From positions 2,232,001 through 2,296,000 of the forward strand of contig NZ_VFRA01000001.1 in assembly GCF_006788895.1 (NCBI RefSeq): a stretch of 64,000 nucleotides of DNA, written 5' to 3'. The stretch is from Rhodoglobus vestalii (GTDB lineage Bacteria; Actinomycetota; Actinomycetes; Actinomycetales; Microbacteriaceae). The notes under the pieces were generated by a model. The model was not told where the DNA came from. It searched no databases and worked only from the letters and a program-made list of their open reading frames with translations. Position numbers and translations under genes: made by a program. This document shows positions 33,581 through 42,435 of this stretch, piece after piece. How positions within the stretch are numbered: position 1 is the stretch's first letter; each line of letters begins with the position of its first letter.

Positions 33581-34100
33581 CACCTCGGGTAGAACGCCGC
33601 GCATTGGGCGTCTTGATGAGCGAGCCGACGGCGCAAGAAGCCGAATTCCCCCCGGTATCAATCTTCTGTCTGCCGCCGTCTGCCCACTCAGGATGTTTAC
33701 CCGGCTGGCCGCAGCTCTGTCGGTGGGGTGACCCGAAGAACCCGGGCCCTCACCGCCGGAGACCGTCTGATGTACGCTGCTCAACGCGCATCGGCTCGCA
33801 ACAACTCGCGAGGGGGTCCAGCTCGCTAACCTGCACTATCTACCCGACCGGTAAGCCCGGCTTCTATAATGGGGCCGGACTTTTTGCTGTCCTGAGCCAT
33901 TGCAGGTTTTGTATTGGCGTTTGATTGGCTTGCCCCACGTTTACCCTACGTTTACTCGGGGGCATGGACCGTACGTGCCGGGACATGAAGGGCACGCGGG
34001 AGACCGACACCCACCAGGACCCGCGTAGTTCCGGGGTTTTCTCTGTCCTTGAGCGTCCCGCTGAGACCCTCCCAAAAGTGATGATACCTAAGAGCAGGTT
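33581..34100. other. Right-end region of the mobile element, no supported gene
   Basis: About 520 bases. Overlapping short frames on both strands show no family. It contains the terminator at 33853-33885 and leads to the tRNA-like fragment at 34101. Confidence 0.4.
33853..33885 (+). terminator. Rho-independent terminator of the nucleotide-kinase operon
   Basis: AAGCCCGGC at 33853-33861 pairs with GCCGGACTT around 33874-33882 with one mismatch, followed by TTTT. Plus-strand polarity suits the operon starting at 31291. Confidence 0.65.
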
Positions 34101-34125
34101 GGGAGTTCGAATCTCTCCAGGGGCA
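34101..34125 (+). other. tRNA 3'-end fragment, candidate attachment (att) site
   Basis: GGGAG-TTCGAAT-CTCTC forms an exact 5-bp/7-nt T-arm, followed by a 7-base acceptor 3' strand CAGGGGC and discriminator A. No matching 5' acceptor (GCCCCTG) or anticodon arm lies in the 80 bases upstream, so only the tRNA 3' end is present. Mobile elements that integrate into tRNA genes recreate this 3' end at one boundary; here it lies just after the nucleotide-kinase operon. No integrase gene and no second copy are in the window. Confidence 0.6.
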
Positions 34126-34212
34126 CTTTGTGAAATTTCTGGTCAGCGGCGCTATCTTCCCGCAAACTCGCGAATTTTGAATCGTGTTTGCCCACAATTG
34201 AGCAGCATCGGC

Positions 34213-35083
34213 CTGATGTTATGTCTCAGGACATAGGTAACAGTTCTGCCCCAATAGACCGGTGACAGTTCTGGTGGTCTTGGTGGTGACACTTCTGATC
34301 GATGTTTGAGGGATGAGCCCTGTTGAGCCTGTTGATCCTCGTGTCCGTCTTGCAATCGCCCGGTGGCCTGATGATGCGCCGCGGGGGTCGGTGATGACGT
34401 TCTGTCTTGAGCATGAGATCGCGCGGAAGACGTTTTATGCGATCCGGAAACGAGCACGGTTGGAGGGCCAGGCTGCAGCTCTTGAGCCTCGCACCCGTCG
34501 GCCGATGGCGAGCCCGAACCGGATCTCGGATGAGGTGAAGGCGCAAGCGGTCGGCGTTCGTGCCGCTCTCGAGCAGTCGGGTTTGGATCATGGCCCGATC
34601 AGCGTTCACGAAAAGATGCGCTTTCTGCGGATGGAGCCAGTGCCGGCGGTCTCGTCGTTGGCACGGATCTTCCGCGACGCGGGGGTTGCCCGGTTGGAGC
34701 CGAGGAAGAAACCGCGAGCCTCCTACCGCCGGTTTGTTTATCCAGCGCCGAATGCATGCTGGCAGCTCGATGGCACTGAATATGTTCTGACCGGTGGGCG
34801 CAAATGTGTGATCTTCCAACTCATCGATGACCACTCCCGCCTCGCTATCGCCTCCCATGTTGCGTGGGGGGAAACCTCGGCAGGCGCGATCGCCGTCGTG
34901 ACGAAAGGCATCACCGCGCACGATGTTCCGCAGCGTCTTCTCAGCGATAACGGGGCTGCACTGAACCCGTCCCGACGCGGTGTTCTGGGTCAGCTGGTGG
35001 CCTATGTCACCCCGCAGCGGGCATGGGAGGCGACACCGAAAGTCGAACCGCCCCCACCGACGCCGAGGCCCGCTGCGACCCTG
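34213..35083 (+). mobile_element. IS481-family element, left end and truncated transposase
   Basis: The left end contains ATGTCTCAGGACATAGG and several GGTGACA-type repeats, also found as a remnant at 49969. The right end is missing: the transposase frame breaks near 35020 and a terminator follows. Confidence 0.75.
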
Positions 35084-35086
35084 TAG
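34313..35086 (+). pseudogene. IS481-family transposase, 3' truncated
   Basis: 257 codons. The N-terminal HTH is DAPRGSVMTFCLEHEIARKT followed by a linker (FYAIRKRARLEGQAAALEPR). The rve core begins with CWQLDGTEYVL (first Asp) and reaches LLSDNGAALNPSRRGVLGQL (second Asp), then breaks into YVTPQRAWEATPKVEPPPPT. The catalytic Glu and the C-terminal 150 residues are absent. Confidence 0.85.
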
Positions 35087-35111
35087 CCCCGCCGACAAAT
35101 GGGGCTCTTTT
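35085..35111 (+). terminator. Rho-independent terminator
   Basis: AGCCCC (35085-35090) and GGGGCT (35101-35106) form a 6-bp stem with a 10-base loop followed by CTTTT. Points in plus orientation immediately after the truncated IS481. Confidence 0.6.
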
Positions 35112-35230
35112 CGTTGCCGGGCCTTGGTGGGGCCACATACTCAATTCGTTCTCGGGAGTGGGCTAAAGAGAATCACGGACGCATGGCGTGCAGTCCGCAC
35201 AGCGGGGATGGTGCACTGCAGGGGGCGGAA

Positions 35231-36685
35231 TCAGCCGTGCAGGGTTCGAAGCAGCTTGGCGCTGGAGGTCATTGCCCCGCCGAGCACCGCGGGGATTCCG
35301 CCACCGGGGTGCACCGATGCTCCGACACGCCAGAGCCACCGGCGTCGAGGATCGCGGTAGGCGGGCGCATGGAACGGGCCGCTCTGCCAGAGCGGACGGG
35401 TCGCGCCGTAGAGCGCCCCGCCCATAGCACCCCAGCCGGAGAAGTACTCAGGATCGAGAATCTCGTACTCACCGAGCATCTGGGTGATGGGCCGATCGAG
35501 TCCCATCACTTCGCTGATGCGCTCGACCTCCCGTCGTACGAAGGGGTCGTCGAGGCCGTAGCGGCGACCATCGGCGGGCGTGGTCAGTAGCAACGCAACG
35601 GTAGCCTTCTCGTTTGGGTAGATCTCGCCCGGACGGTAGTAGTTCACGAAGGCCATCGTCTGCTGGGGTACGAGCCCCGCCGCGAGGCTGCGGTGCAGGG
35701 CGGCCGGGTCGTCCGGCAGCACCACGGAGTGTGTCGCCGTGGCGTCCGGCAGAAGCCTCTCAAGCACGCCGTAGATGGCGACGCCCGAGCAGGTGAGATC
35801 TCGCGCCCGGGACGGCCCGCCGCCCAAGAGCCCGGTGAGCACCCCCGGGTCGAGGGCGCTCACCACCAGGTCAGCCCGGTACTCGGCCGCGACCGTGCGC
35901 ACCCGCGATCGCTGAACCGACACGACACTCTCGCCGGTGTGAACCCGCGCACCGGCCTGGAGGGCGAGCCGGTGGAGGGCAAGCGGGAGCTCGTAGACCC
36001 CACCCTCGGGAACCCACACGCCATCCCTGGCCATCACCGCGGGCATGCTCGCGTAGAGCGAGAGGCTGCGGGTGGGCGGCACCCCCGCGTTCAGTGTGTG
36101 GATGGCGATCACCTCGCGTAATCCCTCCGGCATCCAGGTCAGGGCGTCAAGGAAACGCTTGGTCGTGAGTCGGGTGCCGTACCGGCGTGCGAGGACGCCC
36201 ACCGCGGGAAGCGTCTTCGGGTCGATCGGATCGGCGGTGAGCAGCGAAGTGATCTGTGGTCCGAGGCCACCGTGCTCACGATCGAAGCGTTCCCACGCCG
36301 CCCGCCAAGGGTGCCCCTCCTCGACCGGCAGTGTGACAGCCTGGCCGCCGTAGAAGTAGCGCCCCACCTCGGGCAGGCGCCGCAGCTGCAGCTGGCCCGC
36401 CGGCGGGTCGCCCCCGGCATCGATCGCGCCGCTCGGCGCACCGCTTGCGCCAAGCGCGTTGTAGCGGCGCATGAGTTCATCCCACACCGCCGGGAACGTG
36501 ACAAGGGAGGGGCCAGTATCGATTCGCTGGCCGCCGACCTCAATCCGCCGACTTTTGCCGCCGACCCAGTCGTTGCCTTCGAGCACCGTGACATCGTGCC
36601 CGGCCTTAGCCAGCAGTGCGGCAGCGGTGAGCCCGCCGATGCCGGCCCCGAGCACGACGATACGCCGCGGTGTTATTGCGGTCAC
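35231..36685 (-). CDS. crtI: Phytoene desaturase-family carotenoid FAD oxidoreductase
   Basis: 484 residues from a GTG at 36685 overlapping the UbiA stop (GTGA); the frame open to 37021 is only antisense/shadow DNA. The dinucleotide-binding motif is VLGAGIGGLTAAALLAKAGH, then VLEGNDWVGGKSRRIEVGG and IDTGPSLVTFPAVWDEL. The C-terminal FAD motif is GASVHPGGGIPAVLGGAMTS. It could be a phytoene desaturase (CrtI) or a carotenoid 3,4-desaturase (CrtD type). The pairing with a UbiA prenyltransferase and the absence of crtE/crtB here favour a late step of C50 carotenoid synthesis, so the symbol is tentative. Membrane-associated. Confidence 0.8.
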   Translation of the reverse strand: MTAITPRRIVVLGAGIGGLTAAALLAKAGHDVTVLEGNDWVGGKSRRIEVGGQRIDTGPSLVTFPAVWDELMRRYNALGASGAPSGAIDAGGDPPAGQLQLRRLPEVGRYFYGGQAVTLPVEEGHPWRAAWERFDREHGGLGPQITSLLTADPIDPKTLPAVGVLARRYGTRLTTKRFLDALTWMPEGLREVIAIHTLNAGVPPTRSLSLYASMPAVMARDGVWVPEGGVYELPLALHRLALQAGARVHTGESVVSVQRSRVRTVAAEYRADLVVSALDPGVLTGLLGGGPSRARDLTCSGVAIYGVLERLLPDATATHSVVLPDDPAALHRSLAAGLVPQQTMAFVNYYRPGEIYPNEKATVALLLTTPADGRRYGLDDPFVRREVERISEVMGLDRPITQMLGEYEILDPEYFSGWGAMGGALYGATRPLWQSGPFHAPAYRDPRRRWLWRVGASVHPGGGIPAVLGGAMTSSAKLLRTLHG

Positions 36686-37524
36686 GGATAGCCTCCGAGC
36701 ATCAGCGCAGCCACGATCTGGACGCCGGCAACCGAACCGGCCGCATAGGGGAAGGCGATCGAATACCGGTAGAGACGGCGGGCACCGTTCGGGGTTGGAT
36801 CCCGGCGCAGGCGCAGCAGCAGCCAGCCGGCGATCAGCGCGTTCACCACGGCAACCGGGATGTTGACGATCGCGAAGCAGACGGTTGAAACCGCCCACCA
36901 GACGGCGCTCCACACTGCGGCCCGGTGCGGCCCCAGGCGCACTGCCGTGGTGATGATGCCGGCGGCTTTGTCCTCGTCGATGTCCTGCACGGCGTCGAAG
37001 GTGTGCTTGGCCACGCTCCAAGCCATCAGCCCGACCGCGGCAGCCCAGACCGGAGGCTCCCCGAAGGAGAGGGGCACGAACACGAGCGGGAATGCGTAGG
37101 CTGCGTTGCTCAACGCGTCTAGGTAGGACCTTGCCTTGAAGCGCAGGGGCGGTGCCGAGTATTGCACGAAGATAACGATGTAGGCGAGGATCCAGGCAAC
37201 TGCGTCCAGCGGCAGTGCGATGAGGAAGTAGACAACGAAGGGCACATTTGTCAGCACGACAGCGGCGAGGATGCGTCGGGACTCGGGGGCGGCGATCCGG
37301 GCACCTTCGAGGCCACCCTTCCGCGAATTCAACGCGTCGGTCTCCTGATCGAAGATGTCATTGACACCGTAGATCAGGAGGTTGAACGGCAGCGTGGCCC
37401 ACAACAACAGGGGAACGACGTCCCACCGCCATAGATCGCCCGCGAGCCACATGGCGATCGCCGTCGTGCCGACCGTATTCACCCACAACACCGGTCGCGA
37501 TATCAGAACCAGTCGAAGGAGCAC
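36682..37524 (-). CDS. UbiA-family prenyltransferase, lycopene elongase-like
   Basis: 280 residues with 8-9 membrane helices. First Asp-rich motif NDIFDQETDALNSRKGG near residue 55 and second motif DAVQDIDEDKAAG near residue 177 bind the Mg-diphosphate substrate in UbiA enzymes. FKARSYLDALSNAAYAFPLV and an SAPPLRF motif match the lycopene elongase branch (CrtEb/LyeJ), which adds C5 units to lycopene to make C50 carotenoids. Operon with the FAD oxidoreductase at 35231 (overlap 4 bases). Confidence 0.82.
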   Translation of the reverse strand: MLLRLVLISRPVLWVNTVGTTAIAMWLAGDLWRWDVVPLLLWATLPFNLLIYGVNDIFDQETDALNSRKGGLEGARIAAPESRRILAAVVLTNVPFVVYFLIALPLDAVAWILAYIVIFVQYSAPPLRFKARSYLDALSNAAYAFPLVFVPLSFGEPPVWAAAVGLMAWSVAKHTFDAVQDIDEDKAAGIITTAVRLGPHRAAVWSAVWWAVSTVCFAIVNIPVAVVNALIAGWLLLRLRRDPTPNGARRLYRYSIAFPYAAGSVAGVQIVAALMLGGYP

Positions 37525-37788
37525 CTTCCCATAATAGTGGTCGCGGATGACCGCCCTGTCAGTCCCACCGACGCCAGCTCGGTCGCCATCGACTCGTTCG
37601 GGAGCAACGAGCTTCCGGCCGCACCGACCGCGCCAGCACCGACCGCGCCAGTAAGAGGAGCGGTCGAAGGTGCAGTCCTAGCAACAGTGCCCGGTAGAAG
37701 TTCTGGGGCTCGCACCCCGGGCAAACCCCGGGTGGTTGTCCTGCCCGGCAGACAGGCGAGCGCATCCGTCAAGGGGCTCCGCATGGTT
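37525..37788. other. Intergenic region upstream of the carotenoid pair
   Basis: About 260 bases with no supported gene. A 15-base unit GCACCGACCGCGCCA is repeated twice at about 37620-37650. Contains the promoter of the UbiA-crtI operon. Confidence 0.4.
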
Positions 37789-38034
37789 TTACTGCAACAA
37801 CTCGCGAATGTCTGCGGCGGTGAATTTCGCGCCGATGGCCGCGCCATCCGTCGTCACGCTGTCAAAGAGCTTGGCTTTGACCGCGTTGAGAGCAGCACCT
37901 TTTCCTCGATGGTATCTTTGGCCACAAGCCGGTACACCATGACGTTCTTGAACCGCTCGATGACTTTGGCTCGGCTCCTGGTCTTGCCATCAAGGCAGGA
38001 GTACGAAATGCCGGCAGCATCCAGCCGGCTGCGC
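37789..38034 (-). pseudogene. SNF2-type helicase, C-terminal remnant
   Basis: The reverse strand reads RLDAAGISYSCLDGKTRSRA and KVIERFK, then jumps straight to NVMVYRLVAKDTIEEKV. After a frameshift it continues as VKAKLFDSVTTDGAAIGAKF and TAADIRELLQ, ending at the TAA at 37789-37791. The usual stretch between RFK and NVMVYRL with GLNL and the DPWWNP-type motif (about 45 residues) is deleted. This is the end of a DEAD/SNF2 helicase of the HepA/RapA-like type, now dead. Confidence 0.75.
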
Positions 38035-38110
38035 TGAATGCTCGGTGATGAATCTCGACACCGAGATTGTGAAAGCACTTCCCCGGCGTTGAGACTCTAA
38101 GGTGACGTCG

Positions 38111-38842
38111 TTAGTACGGCGATCTCGTGCGTACGATCGTGAACTCGAAGTCCTTTTCGGCGAATAGGGTCTTCGACCACGTGATGACCTTGCCGTCCGC
38201 GAGGTAGGACTGCTGTGTGAGGCACAGATATAGTGCATCGGGTTTTGCCAGGCCAGCCCAGTCGACAACTTCAGCGCTCGCGTGCACGTTCGCCACGGCC
38301 TGCTCCGGGAGCAGATCGAGCGAGGCAAATACCGAGAAGATGGAGCTGGGAAGGGTCGTCGGATCAAGATCAGGCGGAAGGATTGCGGCATTCAGGAGAG
38401 CCCACTCGAAGGCGACCGGTTCGTCACCTGCCACGAAGCAGCGCTCAAGCGCGATCACTTCGAATGGTGGGTTCGATTCGAATAGCATCGCCTCGTCCTC
38501 AGTGGCTGCTCGCCGCTCACGAAGGCGGTAGCGTACTTCTGAGGCGCCGCGAGATGATGCGATGGTCTCCGAGGTCGATCGCAGTTCCTGCAGCCCCGAC
38601 ACGATATGCGAGGGTCGCGCGGTTACGAATGTTCCAGAACCGTGCCGCACTCGAACGAGGCCGATCGACACCAGCGACTTGATCGCGGCCCGAATCGTCG
38701 GACGGCTGACCCGCGCGGATTCGGCAAGCGCCGACTCAGAGGGGAGTTGTTCGCCCGGTGACCACTCACCAGCAAGGATTCGATTGCGCAGGTCCTCGGC
38801 GACTACGAGGGGCAGCGGACGCACGTCGCGAGGGATAGTCAT
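38111..38842 (-). CDS. GntR/HutC-family transcriptional regulator (UTRA domain)
   Basis: 243 residues from the ATG at 38842. Residues 8-75 are a GntR winged helix (LRNRILAGEWSPGEQLPSES, ESARVSRPTIRAAIKSLVSI, GLVRVRHGSGTFVTARP). The rest is a UTRA-like ligand domain (ERCFVAGDEPVAFEWALLNA, DALYLCLTQQSYLADGKVIT), which binds sugar phosphates or similar small molecules. Divergent from the isomerase-kinase-ABC operon starting at 39004, with a 7-bp operator dyad between them, so it most likely controls that operon in response to a pathway sugar phosphate. Confidence 0.9.
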   Translation of the reverse strand: MTIPRDVRPLPLVVAEDLRNRILAGEWSPGEQLPSESALAESARVSRPTIRAAIKSLVSIGLVRVRHGSGTFVTARPSHIVSGLQELRSTSETIASSRGASEVRYRLRERRAATEDEAMLFESNPPFEVIALERCFVAGDEPVAFEWALLNAAILPPDLDPTTLPSSIFSVFASLDLLPEQAVANVHASAEVVDWAGLAKPDALYLCLTQQSYLADGKVITWSKTLFAEKDFEFTIVRTRSPY

Positions 38843-38914
38843 TCAGATACTATGCATCATTCGCGGCTCCGGTGCATTCCGCGACTCGATCCTGATGGCC
38901 CTGTGACCTGACCA

Positions 38915-38977
38915 TTGACATGAACATATTTGTGACTGTACTCTCGACCCAAGAAAGTCGTCAGTTGTCAGACGACT
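38915..38977 (+). promoter_or_regulatory. Promoter and GntR operator of the pentose operon
   Basis: TTGACA at 38915-38920, an 18-base spacer and TACTCT at 38939-38944 form a sigma-A-like promoter. Downstream AGTCGTC (38956-38962) and GACGACT (38971-38977) are exact inverted repeats separated by 8 bases, in the position where a repressor would block transcription. The ribosome-binding site AAGGAAG and the ATG at 39004 follow. Confidence 0.6.
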
Positions 38978-39003
38978 GAAGAATAGAAGACAAGGAAGTC
39001 GCG

Positions 39004-40065
39004 ATGACGAGTCTGCAGACGGAAACTGAGATGGGTATGCCTATCACCACTCTGGAAGACTCCGTGAGGTTTATTGACGGTGTCGTTCGGATCCTGGATC
39101 GCCGGATTTTTCCGGAGCGCATTGAATGGGTTGAGGCGCGCACCGCCGCAGCCGTCGCTGGCGCGATTCGCGACATGGTGACTCAGAGTTCCGGGCCCTA
39201 CTACGCTGCGGCGCTAGGGATGCAGCTGGCGGCGACGCAGGCGGTCGGGCTCGATCTCGCACGAACTCGCGAAGCGCTAGCTGAAGCTGGAATCATGCTC
39301 GCGACTGCTCGCCCGACGAACAACCACCCGGCGGAAGCGGTCGCGCAAATTCTCGCGGACGCTGAGAACGCGACGAACGCTGACGATTATCGCACCATGA
39401 TCGTGGATGCGTCGCGAGCAGCCGTGGATCGGTATCGCAATCGGAGTCGTGCACTCGCAACGCACGCTGCCGCGCTAGTCCCCGATGGCGCACGTATCCT
39501 CACCCACTGCTGGATGGACACCTACCTGGTAGAGCTCGTCCGTGCCGGTCGTCGACTCAACCGTCAGTGGGAGTGGGTGGCGACAGAGACGCGTCCGTTC
39601 CTTCAGGGAGCGCGTCTTACCGCCCACACGCTTGCCGAGATGGGTGAGTCGGTGACACTGATTAGTGATGGAATGGTGGCGGCGGCTTTGGCCCCCGGGT
39701 CCACACTCGGGCCGATCGACGCGGCAATTACCGCGGCTGACCGAGTCACCATGGACGGATGCGTGATCAATAAGGTCGGGACGTTGGGTGTTGCTCTCGC
39801 GGCGAATGCCTTCGGGGTCCCCTACCACGCGCTCGTCCAGTCTCCAGATTCCGGAGCTCCGACTGCGGCGGATGTGGTGATCGAGGAACGCGATCCCGAA
39901 GAGGTCCTGAACACACTCGGACACCGCACGGCGTCACCGCTCGTCACTCAGGCATGGTATCCAGCCTTTGATGTGACACCGTCACGTTTCGTATCGCGCA
40001 TTGTTACGGATCGTGGAGCGTTCGAACCCGCGCAGCTTGCTGACTACTTTGGAGGCACGAAATGA
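39004..40065 (+). CDS. MtnA-like sugar-1-phosphate isomerase (eIF2B/MTR-1-P isomerase family)
   Basis: 353 residues, ATG at 39004 with AAGGAAG upstream. Matches the aldose-ketose isomerase branch of the eIF2B family: ARPTNNHPAEAV near residue 100, DGARILTHCWMDTYL with the catalytic Cys (MtnA ILTHC motif), VATETRPFLQGARLTA, ITAADRVTMDG with the catalytic Asp (AADR) and INKVGTLGVALAAN. Converts a 5-substituted ribose 1-phosphate to ribulose 1-phosphate in MtnA and its 5-deoxyribose homologue; ribose-1,5-bisphosphate isomerase is the other relative. Next gene, a kinase, overlaps by 4 bases and would make its substrate. Confidence 0.85.
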   Translation: MTSLQTETEMGMPITTLEDSVRFIDGVVRILDRRIFPERIEWVEARTAAAVAGAIRDMVTQSSGPYYAAALGMQLAATQAVGLDLARTREALAEAGIMLATARPTNNHPAEAVAQILADAENATNADDYRTMIVDASRAAVDRYRNRSRALATHAAALVPDGARILTHCWMDTYLVELVRAGRRLNRQWEWVATETRPFLQGARLTAHTLAEMGESVTLISDGMVAAALAPGSTLGPIDAAITAADRVTMDGCVINKVGTLGVALAANAFGVPYHALVQSPDSGAPTAADVVIEERDPEEVLNTLGHRTASPLVTQAWYPAFDVTPSRFVSRIVTDRGAFEPAQLADYFGGTK

Positions 40066-41234
40066 GCAGTGGACTGCTGACCGATCGCGACGGAGTCGTT
40101 GCGTATCTGGAGTTCGCGCACTTGAGTGCGACCCTTGCTGACGAAGCGGATCACATCACGGTGCGTGAAGTGACCGCGGGCAACATGAATAGGGTGTTCA
40201 TTGCCGAGGGGCCGCTGGGTAGTCTCGCTATCAAGCAGGCGCCGCCATTCATCAATGTGATCGGGGAAGGCGCCCCGATGGATCCGTCGCGCATCGGCGC
40301 CGAGGCTCGTGCGTATGCGCAGCTCGCCCGGCTGGCCCCCGATACTGTGCCAGCAATCGCTCACCTGGACCTCGACGAGTACGTGATGGTCATGGAGGAT
40401 CTCTCCGAGCTGACGGTTCTTCGCGATGGGCTAGTCGACCAAGTAACTGCTCGACTGGCCGGCGAGGCCACGAGTGAGATCGATTGTGCTGCTATCGGTT
40501 CTGTCGTTGGCAGGTTCATCGGAGAGCTGACTTTCAGTACCAGTGAAACATCCTTGGGGCGCAGTGCTTTCGAGGAGTTGACTCGGGAGTCAAGCAATCC
40601 TGACCTCTGCGCCCTCACTCTCCAGTACGTGCTCGGCGAGCCGTACCGCGATGTCGCGAACAACCATTGGGTACCCGCACTTGAGGGCCGTGTTCGTCAG
40701 CTCTGGAACGATAGCGCGGTCGCAGCAGCTGTCGAGAGGGTTTCCAAAGTATTCACGGAATCCCCCCAGGGACTTCTCCACGGCGATCTCCACACTGGTT
40801 CGGTGATGGTACGCCTCCCGAACGTTGGCCATGACCTAGACGTCAAAGTCTTCGACCCTGAGTTCAGCTTTGTCGGCCCTATCGGTATGGACCTTGGGCT
40901 CTTTTGGGCGAACATGCGGATCGCGGCGATGGCAGCCGACGCCGCGGGCCAGACCGATCTCGCTGTTATGCGGGCCTCGGCCGTCGACACTAGCCGGGAA
41001 GCGTTCCGTGCGGCGTGGCAGGACACCGCTTCGCCCGAGTTCTTGGATCAGGTCGAACGCGAGGCCTGGGGTTTCGCGGGGGCGGAGATGATCCGGCGGG
41101 TGATCGGAGTGGCCCGAGCGGCCGACCTTGAGTTGCTTCCAGCCGATGAATGTGCGGCCGCATCCGTTGCGGTCTTTGACGAAGGCCGCTCGCTTCTTCT
41201 GGACCCGTCGACGGGCCCGGTCGCACATATCTGA
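40062..41234 (+). CDS. MtnK-like pentose kinase (5-methylthioribose/5-deoxyribose kinase type)
   Basis: 390 residues. Eukaryotic-kinase-like fold of the MtnK family: NMNRVFIAEGPLGSLAIKQA near residue 45 (nucleotide-binding Lys), RIGAEARAYAQLARLAPDTV, MVMEDLSEL hinge, catalytic loop LLHGDLHTGSVMV (HGDLH) and metal-binding VFDPEFSFVGPIGMDLGLF. MtnK phosphorylates C1 of 5-methylthioribose using ATP. Immediate coupling with the MtnA-like isomerase and the sugar ABC importer downstream suggests an imported free 5-modified pentose. The substrate cannot be told apart (methylthioribose, 5-deoxyribose or a related sugar). Confidence 0.85.
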   Translation: MSSGLLTDRDGVVAYLEFAHLSATLADEADHITVREVTAGNMNRVFIAEGPLGSLAIKQAPPFINVIGEGAPMDPSRIGAEARAYAQLARLAPDTVPAIAHLDLDEYVMVMEDLSELTVLRDGLVDQVTARLAGEATSEIDCAAIGSVVGRFIGELTFSTSETSLGRSAFEELTRESSNPDLCALTLQYVLGEPYRDVANNHWVPALEGRVRQLWNDSAVAAAVERVSKVFTESPQGLLHGDLHTGSVMVRLPNVGHDLDVKVFDPEFSFVGPIGMDLGLFWANMRIAAMAADAAGQTDLAVMRASAVDTSREAFRAAWQDTASPEFLDQVEREAWGFAGAEMIRRVIGVARAADLELLPADECAAASVAVFDEGRSLLLDPSTGPVAHI

Positions 41235-41331
41235 AAAAACTTCGCGACGGGGTTCGAGCGCTTCGCCACGATGGGTCCCAGTGGGACCCGCACACACAGC
41301 TCATGTCAATGACGACTATTTGGAGGAAAAA

Positions 41332-42435
41332 ATGGCTACATCTTCTCGAACCATGCGTGTTGCCGCTCTCGCGTTCGCGCTGAGCGCTGCGATCGCGCTT
41401 GGAGGTTGCGCGCAGAGTTCCGGCACAGCCGGTTCTTCTGGCGCAGTGCCCGAGCCGGGCGCTACCGCTACCGGTCCTCGGCCCGCTCCGTTCGATGGCG
41501 ACCCGGTAAAGGTTGCTCTCGTTCGACAGAGCGGCGCTGGCGACTACTTCCAGGCGTGGGGCGCAGGCGCAGAGGCTCAGGCCGAGATCGCCAACATCGA
41601 ACTCACTATTTCGGATGCACGCAACGACAATGCACAGATGGCTAGTGACATGCAGCGCGCGATCGACAGCGAGCCTGCGGCCATCATTGTGAGCCACGGA
41701 CTCGCCGACACCATGCAGCCTCTCGTCTCGGAGGCTGTCGCCGCCGGAATCACTGTCGTCGTCTACGACCTCGCGTTGACCGACGCCGAGGGAGTCGTCG
41801 TCACGTCGCAGTCTGACGAAGAGTTGGCCTCCAACGTGCTTGACCTCATGGCGGAAGACATTGGGGCTGGCGCCAAGGTTGGTTACGTGTCTGCGACTGG
41901 GTTCGCTCCGCTCGACCGTCGAGCCGAGGTCTGGAAGTCCTTCGTCGAGGAGTACGACTGGGACGTCGTATTCTCAACTGGAAAGGTCAGCGACTCGACG
42001 GCCAATGACAACATCCCTCTCGTTGCCGCGGCGATCGCCCAGAATCCTGATGTGGAGGCCATCTTCGCGCCGTACGACGAGATCACTAAGGGCGCTGTGG
42101 CCGCTGTGCTTCAGGCAGGCAAGGAGGATCAGATCAAGGTCTACGGTATCGACATCTCGAATGCCGACATGCAGGTCATGCTGGGCGAAGGAAGCCCCTG
42201 GATCGCTACTGCTGCATCTGACCCGTCGGCTGTCGGTGCTGCCGTGGTCCGGACCGCCGCTATGACCCTCGCCGGTCTCAACTCGGAAATGTCGATTGAG
42301 TTCCCGTCGGTACTCATCACTCAGGAAGCCCTCAGGTCAGGTGGGATCACTAACGTGGATGATTTGCTGGCCGCCGAGCCCAAGTTGCTTATGCGGGATG
42401 TCATGACCGCCGCCTGGCTGCCGGCAATCTCTTGA
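41332..42435 (+). CDS. ABC sugar importer, substrate-binding lipoprotein
   Basis: 367 residues from the ATG at 41332 with TTGGAGGAAAAA directly upstream; the longer open frame is not coding. Lipoprotein signal: hydrophobic VAALAFALSAAIALGGC with the lipobox Cys at about residue 25. The mature part is a periplasmic-binding protein of the ribose/autoinducer type (VKVALVRQSGAGDYFQAWG, AQMASDMQRAIDSEPAAIIV, EAIFAPYDEITKGAVAAVLQ, YGIDISNADMQ). Anchored outside the membrane, it would deliver the sugar to the permease at 44009. Confidence 0.9.
   Translation: MATSSRTMRVAALAFALSAAIALGGCAQSSGTAGSSGAVPEPGATATGPRPAPFDGDPVKVALVRQSGAGDYFQAWGAGAEAQAEIANIELTISDARNDNAQMASDMQRAIDSEPAAIIVSHGLADTMQPLVSEAVAAGITVVVYDLALTDAEGVVVTSQSDEELASNVLDLMAEDIGAGAKVGYVSATGFAPLDRRAEVWKSFVEEYDWDVVFSTGKVSDSTANDNIPLVAAAIAQNPDVEAIFAPYDEITKGAVAAVLQAGKEDQIKVYGIDISNADMQVMLGEGSPWIATAASDPSAVGAAVVRTAAMTLAGLNSEMSIEFPSVLITQEALRSGGITNVDDLLAAEPKLLMRDVMTAAWLPAIS

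Noticed and set aside
34020..34125. Complete tRNA gene
   Set aside because: Only the T-arm and the 3' acceptor strand are present; no complementary 5' acceptor or anticodon arm lies upstream.
34226..35098. 290-codon minus-strand frame over the IS481 transposase
   Set aside because: Shadow; the plus strand has the HTH and the first two catalytic Asp motifs of IS481.
36686..37021. N-terminal extension of the carotenoid oxidoreductase frame
   Set aside because: It overlaps the UbiA gene, has no family similarity, and the GTG at 36685 overlaps the UbiA stop in the usual way.
39004..41234. Housekeeping methionine salvage (mtnA and mtnK)
   Set aside because: No mtnB, mtnC/E or mtnD follow, and an ABC importer, aldolase, transketolase and RLP do, so the standard salvage route is not encoded here; a DHAP-shunt-like use is more likely.
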